From assembly GCF_023115355.1 (NCBI RefSeq), contig NZ_CP096019.1, forward strand, positions 1,302,001 through 1,366,000: a stretch of 64,000 nucleotides of DNA. The letters are read 5' to 3'. The position numbers were made by a program, and so were the translations under genes. The DNA is from Halocatena salina. GTDB lineage: Archaea > Halobacteriota > Halobacteria > Halobacteriales > Haloarculaceae. The notes under the pieces are model-generated. The model was not told the origin of the DNA, did no database searches, and was given only the letters and a program-made list of their open reading frames with translations. Below, piece by piece: positions 8,645 to 16,081 of the stretch (positions within the stretch are counted from its first letter, which is position 1; every line of letters begins with the position of its first letter).

Positions 8645-8712
8645 TGAGACATCGAAATCCCCGCGTTTACGATGGTTCAGGGTGTGGACCTGTTCACAGG
8701 CCAGGTCCGATC

Positions 8713-8901
8713 ATGCCAGCACAACCAACGTTCGAACTGTATCAGGACACGATCGGTGAGTGGCGATGGCGTCTCGTCGCTTCGAACGGGAAGATCATCG
8801 CTGACAGCGGCGGCGGGTACGTCTCCAAACAAGGAGCAAAGCGAGGTATCGAAAGCGTGAAAAACAACGCTCCGACGGCTGACGTGGTCGTGTGTGACTG
8901 A
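8713..8901 (+). CDS. DUF1508/YegP-family small protein, 62 aa
   Basis: Very small protein with the family pattern FELYQDTIGEWRWRLVASNG, then IIADSGGGYVSKQGAKRGIE and a C-terminal VKNNAPTADVV. The family folds as a compact beta-beta-beta-alpha unit, often in dimers or tandem repeats (haloarchaeal members have one copy), with no known activity. The start is the ATG at 8713, since upstream codons run into the tRNA. Confidence 0.85.
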   Translation: MPAQPTFELYQDTIGEWRWRLVASNGKIIADSGGGYVSKQGAKRGIESVKNNAPTADVVVCD

Positions 8902-9195
8902 CCACGTCTCCAAACAACGGAAAGCCGTCCCGGTGTAGCGGATCGAATCATCCATCTTCGCCCGAATCGTCCGTATACACCGACGTAACCCACTCTCTTC
9001 GGGGAATCACACGTTCACCGCCTTCAGAGGTGATCCTACAGTAGAGACCGTCTCGCCCGTGGTTTCGGGGCTACTCGCGATATCTTGTGGTTTTTGGTCA
9101 TATCCGTCGTTTTCCTACACGTACTCCATGGCTTGGAATCAGACGTGTTCGCAGTGGCGGACGAAGGTGTTGGATAGTAGTGACTGGAGGCAACC

Positions 9196-10527
9196 ATGAA
9201 ACGCCGGGTGATCGGTGCGATCGCGGGGGCTGTCGGATTGACCATTCCGTGGCTTATCCTCTGGCTGACAGGATTGGGACACAGCGATAGCATACCGACG
9301 GGTGCGATCGTCGTGGTGAGCGGTTTAGCCGTTCTGGGTGGCTCGTTTTTACTCGCGTGGGGGGCTGAAACGGCCGAAAAAGACGTTCCGCGGGCGTTTG
9401 CCATCGCGGTGCTTGCGGTGTTAGCCGTCGCGCCCGAATACGCGGTGGACGCCCTGTATGCGTGGAACGCGGGCGCGTTTGCCGGAATGCCACGAGGAAC
9501 GGAATCCGCCCACCTCGCGGTCGCTAACATGACGGGGGCCAACCGGATCCTCATCGGGATCGGCTGGTCCGGAATCGCGCTGTTCACCATCTATCGGGCG
9601 CACAAGACGGGTGATCCCGCCGTCCAGCGACGCTCCGGCATCCTCACTGATGCGCTGTCGCTCGATCGGGACATCAATCTCGAGATTACGTTTCTGTTTC
9701 TCGCAACGCTCTGGGCGCTGGTCGTGCCGATCAACGGGGGGATCGACGCCCTCGATATGGCGGTTCTCGTCGGGCTGTACATCGCGTACATCGTCGTCAT
9801 CCTCCGGGGAGACGTCGAGATCCCGGAAGAACACGGTGGCGTTCCCGGTGCGCTCCAACAGAACCCGAAACGGTATCGCATCGCCATCGTGCTGTCGTTG
9901 TTCGCCTACTCCGGGCTGATCATCTTCACCGCGGTCGAGCCGTTCGCCCACGGACTCGAACAGATCGGGCAGTCGATCGGAATCCCCTCGTTTTTCATGA
10001 TCCAGTGGATCGCGCCGCTGGCCTCCGAATCACCGGAGCTGATCGTCGTCGCGTATCTGGTGAACAAAGCCCGGTCGACGGCCGGCTTCTCGGCGTTGAT
10101 CTCCTCGAAGCTCAACCAGTGGACGCTCCTCATCGGGACCCTCGTCCTCGTGTATTCGATCGCGCTCGGTCAGTACGGACCGCTTCCGTTCGATCAGAAA
10201 CAGGCGGGTGAGATCTGGCTGACCGCAGCCCAGTCGTTCTTCGCGTTGAGCCTCCTCATCAACTTCGAAATCTCGGCTCGGGAAGCGATCACGCTGTTGG
10301 TGCTGTTCGTTTCTCAAGTCGTGATCGAGTTCCTCATGATTCAAGAATTGGTTCGACTACCACTGTCGAGCTACGAGCTGTTGCTCGTGTTCAGCGGTAT
10401 CTACGTCGTTTTGGGCAGCGTTCTGTTGGTCATCCGGTGGCAGGCGCTCAAACGGCTGTTCCGACGGAGCGCGAAAACGGTTCGAGAGGCTACGTCGCTC
10501 GGTCAGAGTCCGACCGAGAGCCACTAA
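9196..10527 (+). CDS. Ca2+/cation antiporter (CaCA family), 443 aa
   Basis: Integral membrane exchanger with about 11 predicted hydrophobic segments. The two inverted alpha repeats are visible: first APEYAVDALYAWNAG with ANMTGANRILIGIGWSG, second ASESPELIVVAYLVNKA with SSKLNQWTLLIGTLVLVYS. The acidic residue of the APE and SPE motifs and the N of the NxxG/NQW motifs correspond to the ion-binding residues of Na+/Ca2+ and H+/Ca2+ exchangers. The linker around 140-160 carries charged residues (LSLDRDINLE). A GGAGG-like ribosome site precedes the ATG at 9196. Ion selectivity cannot be read from sequence. About 290 nt upstream of it holds no recognisable gene. Confidence 0.88.
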   Translation: MKRRVIGAIAGAVGLTIPWLILWLTGLGHSDSIPTGAIVVVSGLAVLGGSFLLAWGAETAEKDVPRAFAIAVLAVLAVAPEYAVDALYAWNAGAFAGMPRGTESAHLAVANMTGANRILIGIGWSGIALFTIYRAHKTGDPAVQRRSGILTDALSLDRDINLEITFLFLATLWALVVPINGGIDALDMAVLVGLYIAYIVVILRGDVEIPEEHGGVPGALQQNPKRYRIAIVLSLFAYSGLIIFTAVEPFAHGLEQIGQSIGIPSFFMIQWIAPLASESPELIVVAYLVNKARSTAGFSALISSKLNQWTLLIGTLVLVYSIALGQYGPLPFDQKQAGEIWLTAAQSFFALSLLINFEISAREAITLLVLFVSQVVIEFLMIQELVRLPLSSYELLLVFSGIYVVLGSVLLVIRWQALKRLFRRSAKTVREATSLGQSPTESH

Positions 10528-10583
10528 CAGCCGGTTGCAGAGTGAACACAACGTCTTTTCGTCTCGGTGATGTACGACGCTCT

Positions 10584-11093
10584 ATGAGTACGGATGCGGC
10601 GGTTCGTCGTGCGTTCGAGCGCCACGAGACCTACACTGACGCCGACGAAGGGTTCGTCGTGGAAACGACGGTGTTTGACAGCCGCGTTGTGGCTGAAGCG
10701 TCGGAGGAAACTGTATACACGCTTACCATCCGAACGCCGACGCTCGCGGGCGCTGTCGAGGAAGACGTCGGAGACAACCTGCTGGCTGGCTGGTTCGAAA
10801 CGTTCGAGCGACGGGTCGAAGACGCCCCGAAAGCCGTTCGTGCGGAGATCGACCTCACAGTCGACATGCACTCGGAAGATGGTGAGGCGATCGTCACGCT
10901 CCAATTTCCGTTCGATCGACCCGATCGCGCGCCAGCCGTGGTAAAAGCGATGGCCGAGTACGTCGAGGGAACGTACGTCGAAGGTGTCGTTCCGGGATTC
11001 ACGTATCGTCCGCCGGTTTCAGAGTTGCTCGCCGACGCGACCCACTCCGAGGAGACAGAACACGATCGGGGAGGGGGACCGCTTCCGCTGTAA
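10584..11093 (+). CDS. DUF5813-like haloarchaeal protein, 169 aa
   Basis: Soluble acidic protein found widely in haloarchaea; function unknown. It begins STDAAVRRAFERHETYT and has alternating beta strands (GFVVETTVFDSRVVAEA, YTLTIRTPTLAGAVEED), a central WFETFERRVEDAPKAVRAE helix and an EGTYVEGVVPGFTYRPPV segment near the end. The start at 10584 follows a 57-nt gap after the antiporter gene; the longer upstream extension of the frame lies inside that gene and is rejected. Assignment of the DUF number is from memory. Confidence 0.75.
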   Translation: MSTDAAVRRAFERHETYTDADEGFVVETTVFDSRVVAEASEETVYTLTIRTPTLAGAVEEDVGDNLLAGWFETFERRVEDAPKAVRAEIDLTVDMHSEDGEAIVTLQFPFDRPDRAPAVVKAMAEYVEGTYVEGVVPGFTYRPPVSELLADATHSEETEHDRGGGPLPL

Positions 11094-11097
11094 CCCC

Positions 11098-11787
11098 TCA
11101 GGCCACCGGAGCCGGACTGGACGGTGTAGCGTTTTCGCCCACGATGATGCGACGAACGTCACCCAGTACCTCGAAATCCGCGATGACGATGAGGCGGTCG
11201 CCGAGTTCGAGCGACTCGTCTTCCGTCGGGAGATCGATCGATTCATCCGCTTTGCCGAATCCCAGCAATTGCGCATTGGCGGGGAGTTCGAGTTCAGAGA
11301 GGGTGTACCCCCGCATCGGGGATTCTTCGGTTACGGTGAACTCAGTGAGCTGTATCTCTTTCGCAATGTCCGCGATCGCACGGATGTTACCGCCCAAGAG
11401 GGCATTCTTGGCGGCGATCGCTCCGAGCCGTTCCGGATAGATGACCATATCGATCTCGGAGCCGTACTTCCGACAGAGCGTTTCGTATTTGTCGTTGTCG
11501 ACGCGGAGAACGGTCCGACAACCGTTAGCCTTGGCGATCAAACACGTGATGATGTTGACCGTCACATCGCCGGTGAGCGCAGCCACACCATCAGCGTTTT
11601 CGAGATCCAAACCGAGCAGATCCTCCTCGGTGCTGCCGTCGCCCTGAACGATGTCGAATCCTTCCTTTCGTAGTTTATCAACCTGTTCGGGCCGTCGTTC
11701 GAGAATCGTTGCATCGTGGTCTTCCGCTTCGAGGACTCGCGCTGTTCGTGTTCCAACGCGACCCCCTCCAACGATAACAAAGCGCAT
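11098..11787 (-). CDS. trkA: TrkA-type K+ uptake regulatory subunit, 229 aa
   Basis: Cytoplasmic NAD(H)-binding RCK protein that gates TrkH-type potassium channels. Residues 1-115 form a Rossmann TrkA-N domain (MRFVIVGGGRVGTRTARVLE, ILERRPEQ, GDGSTEEDL, DGVAALTGDVTVNI), and residues 140-220 a TrkA-C ligand-binding domain (PMRGYTLSELELPANAQLLG, LGDRLIVIADFEVLGDV). I start it at 11787; the frame continues upstream, but only through the hairpin element at 11820-11975. It converges, 4 nt apart, with the DUF5813-like gene. No TrkH gene is adjacent. Confidence 0.9.
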   Translation of the reverse strand: MRFVIVGGGRVGTRTARVLEAEDHDATILERRPEQVDKLRKEGFDIVQGDGSTEEDLLGLDLENADGVAALTGDVTVNIITCLIAKANGCRTVLRVDNDKYETLCRKYGSEIDMVIYPERLGAIAAKNALLGGNIRAIADIAKEIQLTEFTVTEESPMRGYTLSELELPANAQLLGFGKADESIDLPTEDESLELGDRLIVIADFEVLGDVRRIIVGENATPSSPAPVA

Positions 11788-11819
11788 GATTATCCTATAC
11801 CGAGCGAAGTACATAATCC

Positions 11820-11975
11820 TGACCACCCACCTTTTTTGCGGGAGGATGGCACAGCCACCCTCCCGCAAAAAAGATGGGGCAAAAAAAGCCGCGAGCAAAG
11901 CTCGCGGTGCTGCGTCTTGCCCGCACCGCCACCGCCTCCGCGACTGCAACCGCCACCGCAACGCTACAGCGACAG
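11820..11975 (-). repeat. GC-rich hairpin element, copy A
   Basis: Read on the minus strand this copy has a GC-rich imperfect hexamer tract (GTTGCAGTCGCGGAGGCGG), the 19-nt hairpin CCGCGAGCTTTGCTCGCGG (11889-11907) followed by seven T, and a 15-bp stem CTTTTTTGCGGGAGG / CCTCCCGCAAAAAAG (11831-11873). The same order and nearly the same sequence occur on the plus strand at 13219-13380. It occupies most of the gap upstream of trkA. On either strand it also gives spurious translations with a FLREG/LREGE-type phrase. Confidence 0.8.
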
Positions 11976-12229
11976 ATCAGTATGTGGAAATTTCATCATA
12001 TGCTCTAATTGAAGGTGAATTGATTGTAACGTTCCGTTCGAAGAGTACTCACTAAGAAAGTGGTGTCGGATCTACACGATATTATTCATTGCATCAGTAC
12101 CTTTATATGTGATGGCGGAGGCAACGATAAACGAGAACGCCGGTGTGCGCCGCGGGGCGTGTGCGTTCATGTTGAACGCGCCGGGTGGACATAGCACCCG
12201 ACGCTGGGGTTCTCACGACAGAGAAACCC

Positions 12230-12376
12230 ATGATTGGGAACGCAACAGAGACATGTAACGGTGTCGAATCGTATCAGAAACGTGACCAGCGACAGCGATG
12301 TCCCCGGTGTGGCCGACCGGTTCGGTCGCGGTACGTACATCGTGTTGGCTGTCCACTGCTGGAGGGCCGCCGATGA
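12230..12376 (+). CDS. zinc-finger microprotein, 48 aa
   Basis: Tiny basic protein with a zinc-binding pattern C-x2-C-x9-H-x3-C: CPRCGRPV, then VHRVGCPLLEG at the end. Its stop overlaps the start of the next gene as ATGA (12373-12376), so translation is probably coupled, which is the main reason to believe it. An earlier in-frame ATG at 12185 would give 63 residues; the 12230 start is chosen because the preceding residues look unrelated to the finger, but this is open. Function unknown; a nucleic-acid or protein-binding adaptor is a guess. Confidence 0.5.
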   Translation: MIGNATETCNGVESYQKRDQRQRCPRCGRPVRSRYVHRVGCPLLEGRR

Positions 12377-12924
12377 CGCTGCCGGTGTTTCAGTTCTGGG
12401 ATCGGCTGGGCGAGTCAGTGAACCTCTCGACGGTCGAGAATCGAGCAACGATCTCGAAAGCGGAGCTGTACCACATCGTGGATGTCGGGACAGGAACGTG
12501 GTGTCGGCCCTGTCGGAGTACGGGCTGTCCCCATGCGACGCAGATCGAGGAGATACTAGCGACGGCCGGGCTTGGCCAGTCACAGCTGGACTACGACGAT
12601 TTGCCCGGCATTGCGAACGTCACGCGCTACGACGCGGCAAAGGAGTTGGTCGTTGCCGGCTGGTTCGAGAACGGCGGCCGCGTGCGGTATCACGAACAGC
12701 GTGACGGCACCGTCGTCCAGTCGGTGTACACACCCGAAAGCGATCGAGAGCCAGCCGAGGTAACCGAACAGTCCGAAGCGGGGAGTGCACCCGCCGCGCT
12801 GGTCGCAACGCTGGCGGAATACTGTCACTATCGCCAGCGTGGGGATCTCGATGGACTACGGGCCTGTTACCCCGACGTAGCACGCGTCGTTGGCGAGCCG
12901 CCCGTCGTCCACGCTGACGATTGA
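12373..12924 (+). CDS. unknown protein with CxxCx4CxH motif, 183 aa
   Basis: I do not recognise the family. Residues about 40-55 hold a possible metal site, TWCRPCRSTGCPHATQ. The middle looks like a winged or beta-rich fold (RYDAAKELVVAGWFENGGRV, TVVQSVYTPES), then an acidic linker and a C-terminal helical tail ending CYPDVARVVGEPPVVHADD. That tail (12836-12924) is repeated, with mostly silent changes, at 13131-13218 downstream. Translation is coupled by ATGA to the zinc-finger microprotein. A hairpin plus T-run about 60-80 nt after the stop could end the transcript. Confidence 0.6.
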   Translation: MTLPVFQFWDRLGESVNLSTVENRATISKAELYHIVDVGTGTWCRPCRSTGCPHATQIEEILATAGLGQSQLDYDDLPGIANVTRYDAAKELVVAGWFENGGRVRYHEQRDGTVVQSVYTPESDREPAEVTEQSEAGSAPAALVATLAEYCHYRQRGDLDGLRACYPDVARVVGEPPVVHADD

Positions 12925-13120
12925 GAATAACAGAATCGGCGGTGCGGAGGCGGGGCAGAGGCGGGAGACGCAGGTGTCGTCACCGCGAGCGGTAGCGAGC
13001 GGCCTTTTTTGGTCTTCCCGCGAGCGAAGCGAGTGGGAGCCTGCAAGAGCGAAGCTCTTGCAATGCAGATTTTTTGCGGGAGTGGTGGCCGAAGGCCACC
13101 CGAGCGCAAAAAAGGTGGCT
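12836..13120 (+). repeat. tandem unit 1: gene tail plus hairpin element (copy B)
   Basis: Unit of about 290 bp. It starts inside the preceding gene (the codons for RGDLDGL...HADD), runs through a GC-rich hexamer tract (12925-12981), an imperfect CCGC/GCGG hairpin with six T (12982-13010), additional hairpins such as GCAAGAGCGAAGCTCTTGC (13043-13061) and GGTGGCCGAAGGCCACC (13084-13100), and ends near CGAGCGCAAAAAAGG. The next unit repeats the same order. Confidence 0.75.
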
Positions 13121-13127
13121 GCGAAAG

Positions 13128-13390
13128 ACAGCGCGGCGACCTCGATGGCTTGCGCCAGCAGTATCCCGAGGTCGCACGCGTCGTCGGTGAACCGCCAGCC
13201 CTCCACGCTGACGACTGAAAACAACAGAGTCGGCGGTCGCGGAAGCGGAGCGTTGCGGTGACGGTTGCAGTCGCGGAGGCGGTGGCGGGCAGGTCAATCA
13301 CCGCGAGCTTTGCTCGCGGCTTTTTTTAGTCCAGGTTTTTTGCGGGAGGGTGAGCTTCGCTCACCCGAGCGGAAAAAAGTGGGTTCGTTG
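13128..13390 (+). repeat. tandem unit 2: displaced gene tail plus hairpin element (copy C)
   Basis: Begins with a second copy of the upstream gene's last 28-30 codons (13131-13218, reading QYPEVARVVGEPPALHADD then stop) that is not attached to a start. It continues with the shared ACAACAGAGTCGGCGG stretch, hexamer tract, hairpin CCGCGAGCTTTGCTCGCGG (13301-13319) with seven T, and hairpin GGGTGAGCTTCGCTCACCC (13348-13366). The last hairpin overlaps the stop codon of the E1 alpha gene on the other strand. Confidence 0.75.
13301..13327 (+). terminator. hairpin with T7, terminator-like
   Basis: An 8-bp perfect stem (CCGCGAGC/GCTCGCGG, TTT loop) followed within one base by seven T on the plus strand. 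This looks like an intrinsic terminator for plus-strand transcription; the same hairpin and T-run occur on the minus strand in copy A. Confidence 0.5.
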
Positions 13391-14377
13391 CTGCTGGAGG
13401 CGCGGCGGGAGGTCCGCATAGACGGAATCGAATACGTCTTCGGGAGACTCCGTTTCGGTCTCTTCGATCGTGTCGACGGCCGAGCTGATCTGTTCGCGGG
13501 TCTGCTGTTCGACGTCGTCGACGAATCCGTCCTCGATGACGCCGTTGTCCAAGAGATACCCCTCGAACCGTTCGATCGGGTCGGCAGTGCGCCACTCAGG
13601 GAGATCGACGTCGTCGCGGTAGCGCTCGGGATCGTCGCTAGTAGTGTGGGGTCCCTGTCGGTACGTGAGGCTCTCGACCAGCACCGGCTCGTCGGTGGCG
13701 GCGCGGTTGAGCGCGCGCTCAACCGTCTCCGCGACCGCGAGCGGATCGTTGCCGTCAACCCGTGTTCCCTCGATCCCGTAGGCGTCGGCTTTGGCCGCGA
13801 TGGTCGGGGCTGCCGTCTGACGGTCCCGTGGCAGGCTGATCGCCCAGTGGTTGTTCTCACAGAAGAAGACGACTGGAGCGTCGAACACGCCAGCGAAGTT
13901 GAGCGCCTCGTGGAAATCGCCTTCGCTCGTCGCTCCATCCCCAAGATAACACAGCACGCGCGCTTGGTCCGAATCGTCGTAGTCGATGGCCATCCCGATG
14001 CCGACGGCATGGAGCGTCTGGGTGGCGATCGGAACCGCTTGAGGAAAGACGGGACGCTCGTGGTCCGAATGATACTCGGGGTAACCCCGCCGGAATCGAA
14101 GGATATCGCTGGGCGGAACGCCACGGGCGAGCTGCATCGCGTTCGATCGGTACGTCGGCACGAGCCAATCCGTCTCCTGAAGCGCGTACGCTCCACCGAC
14201 CTGTGAAGCCTCCTGCCCTTTGAACGGCGGATAGCCACTCATCCAGCCCCGCCGCTGGAGTGATACCGCCCGTTCGTCGAACGTCCGTGCACGAACCATC
14301 TGCTGCAGTATCGTCTGCATCTCCTCGGCGTCGAACGACGTGTCAGCCACGTCGTTTTCGGCGATCACCCGGTGCAT
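13361..14377 (-). CDS. 2-oxoacid (pyruvate-type) dehydrogenase E1 component, alpha subunit, 338 aa
   Basis: ThDP-dependent E1 alpha that decarboxylates a 2-oxoacid in the E1-E2-E3 complex. Visible: substrate-channel GYPPFKGQEASQVGGAYAL, the ThDP motif GDGATSEGDFHEALNFAG ending ENN (residues about 165-195), and the phosphorylation-loop-like TYRQGPHTTSDDPERYRDD. The start at 14377 fits the domain; longer extension upstream overlaps another gene. The C-terminus ends LPPRLQQQRTHFFPLG, and HFFPLG plus the stop are encoded by the hairpin element, so about 15-20 residues of the usual tail (helical, charged) appear lost. E1 beta, E2 and E3 genes do not follow, so it is an orphan subunit. Confidence 0.85.
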   Translation of the reverse strand: MHRVIAENDVADTSFDAEEMQTILQQMVRARTFDERAVSLQRRGWMSGYPPFKGQEASQVGGAYALQETDWLVPTYRSNAMQLARGVPPSDILRFRRGYPEYHSDHERPVFPQAVPIATQTLHAVGIGMAIDYDDSDQARVLCYLGDGATSEGDFHEALNFAGVFDAPVVFFCENNHWAISLPRDRQTAAPTIAAKADAYGIEGTRVDGNDPLAVAETVERALNRAATDEPVLVESLTYRQGPHTTSDDPERYRDDVDLPEWRTADPIERFEGYLLDNGVIEDGFVDDVEQQTREQISSAVDTIEETETESPEDVFDSVYADLPPRLQQQRTHFFPLG

Positions 14378-14479
14378 GCAAACGAGTCGATGGTGACTCT
14401 GAAAGACGTTGCGGACCGGCGACCGAATCAACCGACGGGGCTTCGACACGACAAAGAGGGCTGACACCCAAGCGTGCGT

Positions 14480-14797
14480 ATGGTTTCGGTCGCTGACAGC
14501 GTCCAACTGCTCGTCATGCTCTTCGTCAATGCCACCGCCACGGCACTCATAACCCGATTTTTCCGCGTCCGACTCAACACGAAATGGGGACCGGTGGTGT
14601 TCGAGGTCGTGCTCATCCCACCCGTGCTCGTCATTCTCACACAGGTGATGAGTGCTGCCGGGTTCGGTTTCGATTTGGGGAGTCCGTTCGTCGTCGTTGT
14701 CCTCCTCGTTCTGGCGCCGTTCGCGCTCGGTCTCACGTTCGATTACTTCTGGATGCCCGCTCCCGATGAAGTGACTCTCCCAGACAAATACCAGTGA
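14480..14797 (+). CDS. haloarchaeal membrane protein, 105 aa
   Basis: Small protein with three predicted membrane helices: SVQLLVMLFVNATATALI, VFEVVLIPPVLVILTQVM and VVVVLLVLAPFALGLTFDYF, the first two separated by the conserved-looking TRFFRVRLNTKWGPV. It ends FWMPAPDEVTLPDKYQ. The arrangement is common to a haloarchaeal family without known function. The ATG at 14480 is chosen over an in-frame ATG two codons earlier. Confidence 0.75.
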   Translation: MVSVADSVQLLVMLFVNATATALITRFFRVRLNTKWGPVVFEVVLIPPVLVILTQVMSAAGFGFDLGSPFVVVVLLVLAPFALGLTFDYFWMPAPDEVTLPDKYQ

Positions 14798-14844
14798 CAG
14801 AAGCAATCATTTGGCTACTACAAAACCAGTATCGAACTGTACGA

Positions 14845-15480
14845 TCACCGTGCCGTTCCCGTGACGAACCCCGTGACGATCCGGCTTTCGGCGCGATGAA
14901 GCAGCCTGCTCGCCGCCGATTTGTGAATGTCCAATGACTCTGCGAGTTCAGTCACCGTACAGTCACGTGGCGTATCGTAGTAACCGCGCTCGACTGCCTC
15001 GGTGATAATGTGCCATTGGCGATTCGTGAGCAACTCACTCGAATCGTACGCTTGGGTCAGCGATAACACCTGATACGGAATGTCAGCCGCTACTAGCTCG
15101 TCGGTGTACTCCGATAGCCGTTCGTGTGATGCCGCCAGCTCCACCGAAAACCATCCGTCCCGAAGGATGGTGGGATACAGAGACACGTTGTTCGACTCGC
15201 GGAGCGGATCGTACGATTTCGTTGCTGAAGTCCGGAACTGGAGCAACACTAGCTGTTCGTCAGTGTAGTGGACCTCGACTGAATCTACTTCGGGAGTGTT
15301 CTCGAATCGGTGAGCGAGCGCATCACCTTTCGGCGTGACGACTTCGAGAATCACGAACGCGCCGTCGTCCCGTAGCTGGGTCGCCAGCAGTCTGAACTCA
15401 GCATCGGGAAAGTCAGTCGAAATCGTGGCTAACCAGCCGTCCACTGCTGTTCCGTCGAGTTGGATCTGAATGTGCGGCAT
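14845..15480 (-). CDS. bat-type HTH-10 transcriptional regulator, 211 aa
   Basis: Cytoplasmic one-component regulator of the bacterio-opsin-activator type. Residues 1-145 form a sensor region without known ligand (MPHIQIQLDGTAVDGWLATI, YTDEQLVLLQFRTS). The C-terminal HTH_10 domain covers about 150-205: LTNRQWHIITEAVERGYYDT, then ELAESLDIHKSAASRLLHRA as the recognition helix-turn-helix. A TATA-like TTTAAGTAAATT lies about 28 nt before the ATG at 15480. It is divergent from the SnoaL-like gene, 142 nt away, which is its likeliest target. Confidence 0.85.
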   Translation of the reverse strand: MPHIQIQLDGTAVDGWLATISTDFPDAEFRLLATQLRDDGAFVILEVVTPKGDALAHRFENTPEVDSVEVHYTDEQLVLLQFRTSATKSYDPLRESNNVSLYPTILRDGWFSVELAASHERLSEYTDELVAADIPYQVLSLTQAYDSSELLTNRQWHIITEAVERGYYDTPRDCTVTELAESLDIHKSAASRLLHRAESRIVTGFVTGTAR

Positions 15481-15622
15481 ATCGTCGTCTCTTCGGTCCA
15501 AATTTACTTAAAGAGAGGAACGTGTTCCCACACAGCCTCACGATGATCTCCGGCGTACTACCGTGCGTGGTTGCAATGAATCAGACAGACTGCCATGCTG
15601 CACCCAAAGGGGAACGGTATCG

Positions 15623-16066
15623 ATGACGGACGGAGTAACACCGTCCGAACGGGCGCAAAACAAGGCACTTGCCCGTCGTATCCCGGAAGAGGTCTTTGCG
15701 GAAGGCGACCTCGACCTCCTCGATGAGTTGTACGCCGAAGACGCCGTCGAACACAATGCCTTCGGTGATCAGCAGGGTCGTCCGGCAATCCGAGAGTCCT
15801 ACGAAGCGTTTCTCACCGCCTTTCCCGACATCTCACAGACCGTCGAAGACGTCGTCGCGGAAAGAGACACAGTCGCCATGTACATCACGAGTCGAGGAAC
15901 ACACGAGGGGAAACTCTGGGGCATCGAACCGACCGGTCAGGAGATCGAGGTACAACAGATGTTCTTCGTGCGTATCGAGGACGGCATGATCGCCGAACGG
16001 TGGTTCTTGCCGGACAGCCTTAGCTTACTACACCAACTCGGGGTCATCGAATTCCCACCGACGTAA
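15623..16066 (+). CDS. SnoaL-like/ester cyclase family protein, 147 aa
   Basis: Small alpha+beta barrel protein (NTF2-like fold). Family features: ARRIPEEVFAEGDLDLLDEL, YAEDAVEHN, GRPAIRESYEAFLTAFPDIS and the late FFVRIEDGMIAERWFLPDSL. Members include polyketide cyclases and many uncharacterised steroid/lactone isomerase-like proteins. The frame extends upstream to 15563, but the ATG at 15623 begins a normal MTDGVTPSE start. Divergent neighbour is the HTH-10 regulator, suggesting small-molecule-responsive control. Activity is inferred from fold only. Confidence 0.8.
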   Translation: MTDGVTPSERAQNKALARRIPEEVFAEGDLDLLDELYAEDAVEHNAFGDQQGRPAIRESYEAFLTAFPDISQTVEDVVAERDTVAMYITSRGTHEGKLWGIEPTGQEIEVQQMFFVRIEDGMIAERWFLPDSLSLLHQLGVIEFPPT

Positions 16067-16081
16067 CCCGATCCAATCCGG

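Noticed and set aside
13265..14206. 313-codon plus-strand frame beginning in the hairpin element
   Set aside because: It runs antisense to the well-supported E1 alpha gene and its first part is only the translation of the repeat (FLREG-type phrase).
14378..14806. 143-codon N-terminal extension of E1 alpha
   Set aside because: The extension is antisense to a conserved membrane protein, is extremely Glu/Arg/His-rich, and the E1 fold starts near the ATG at 14377.
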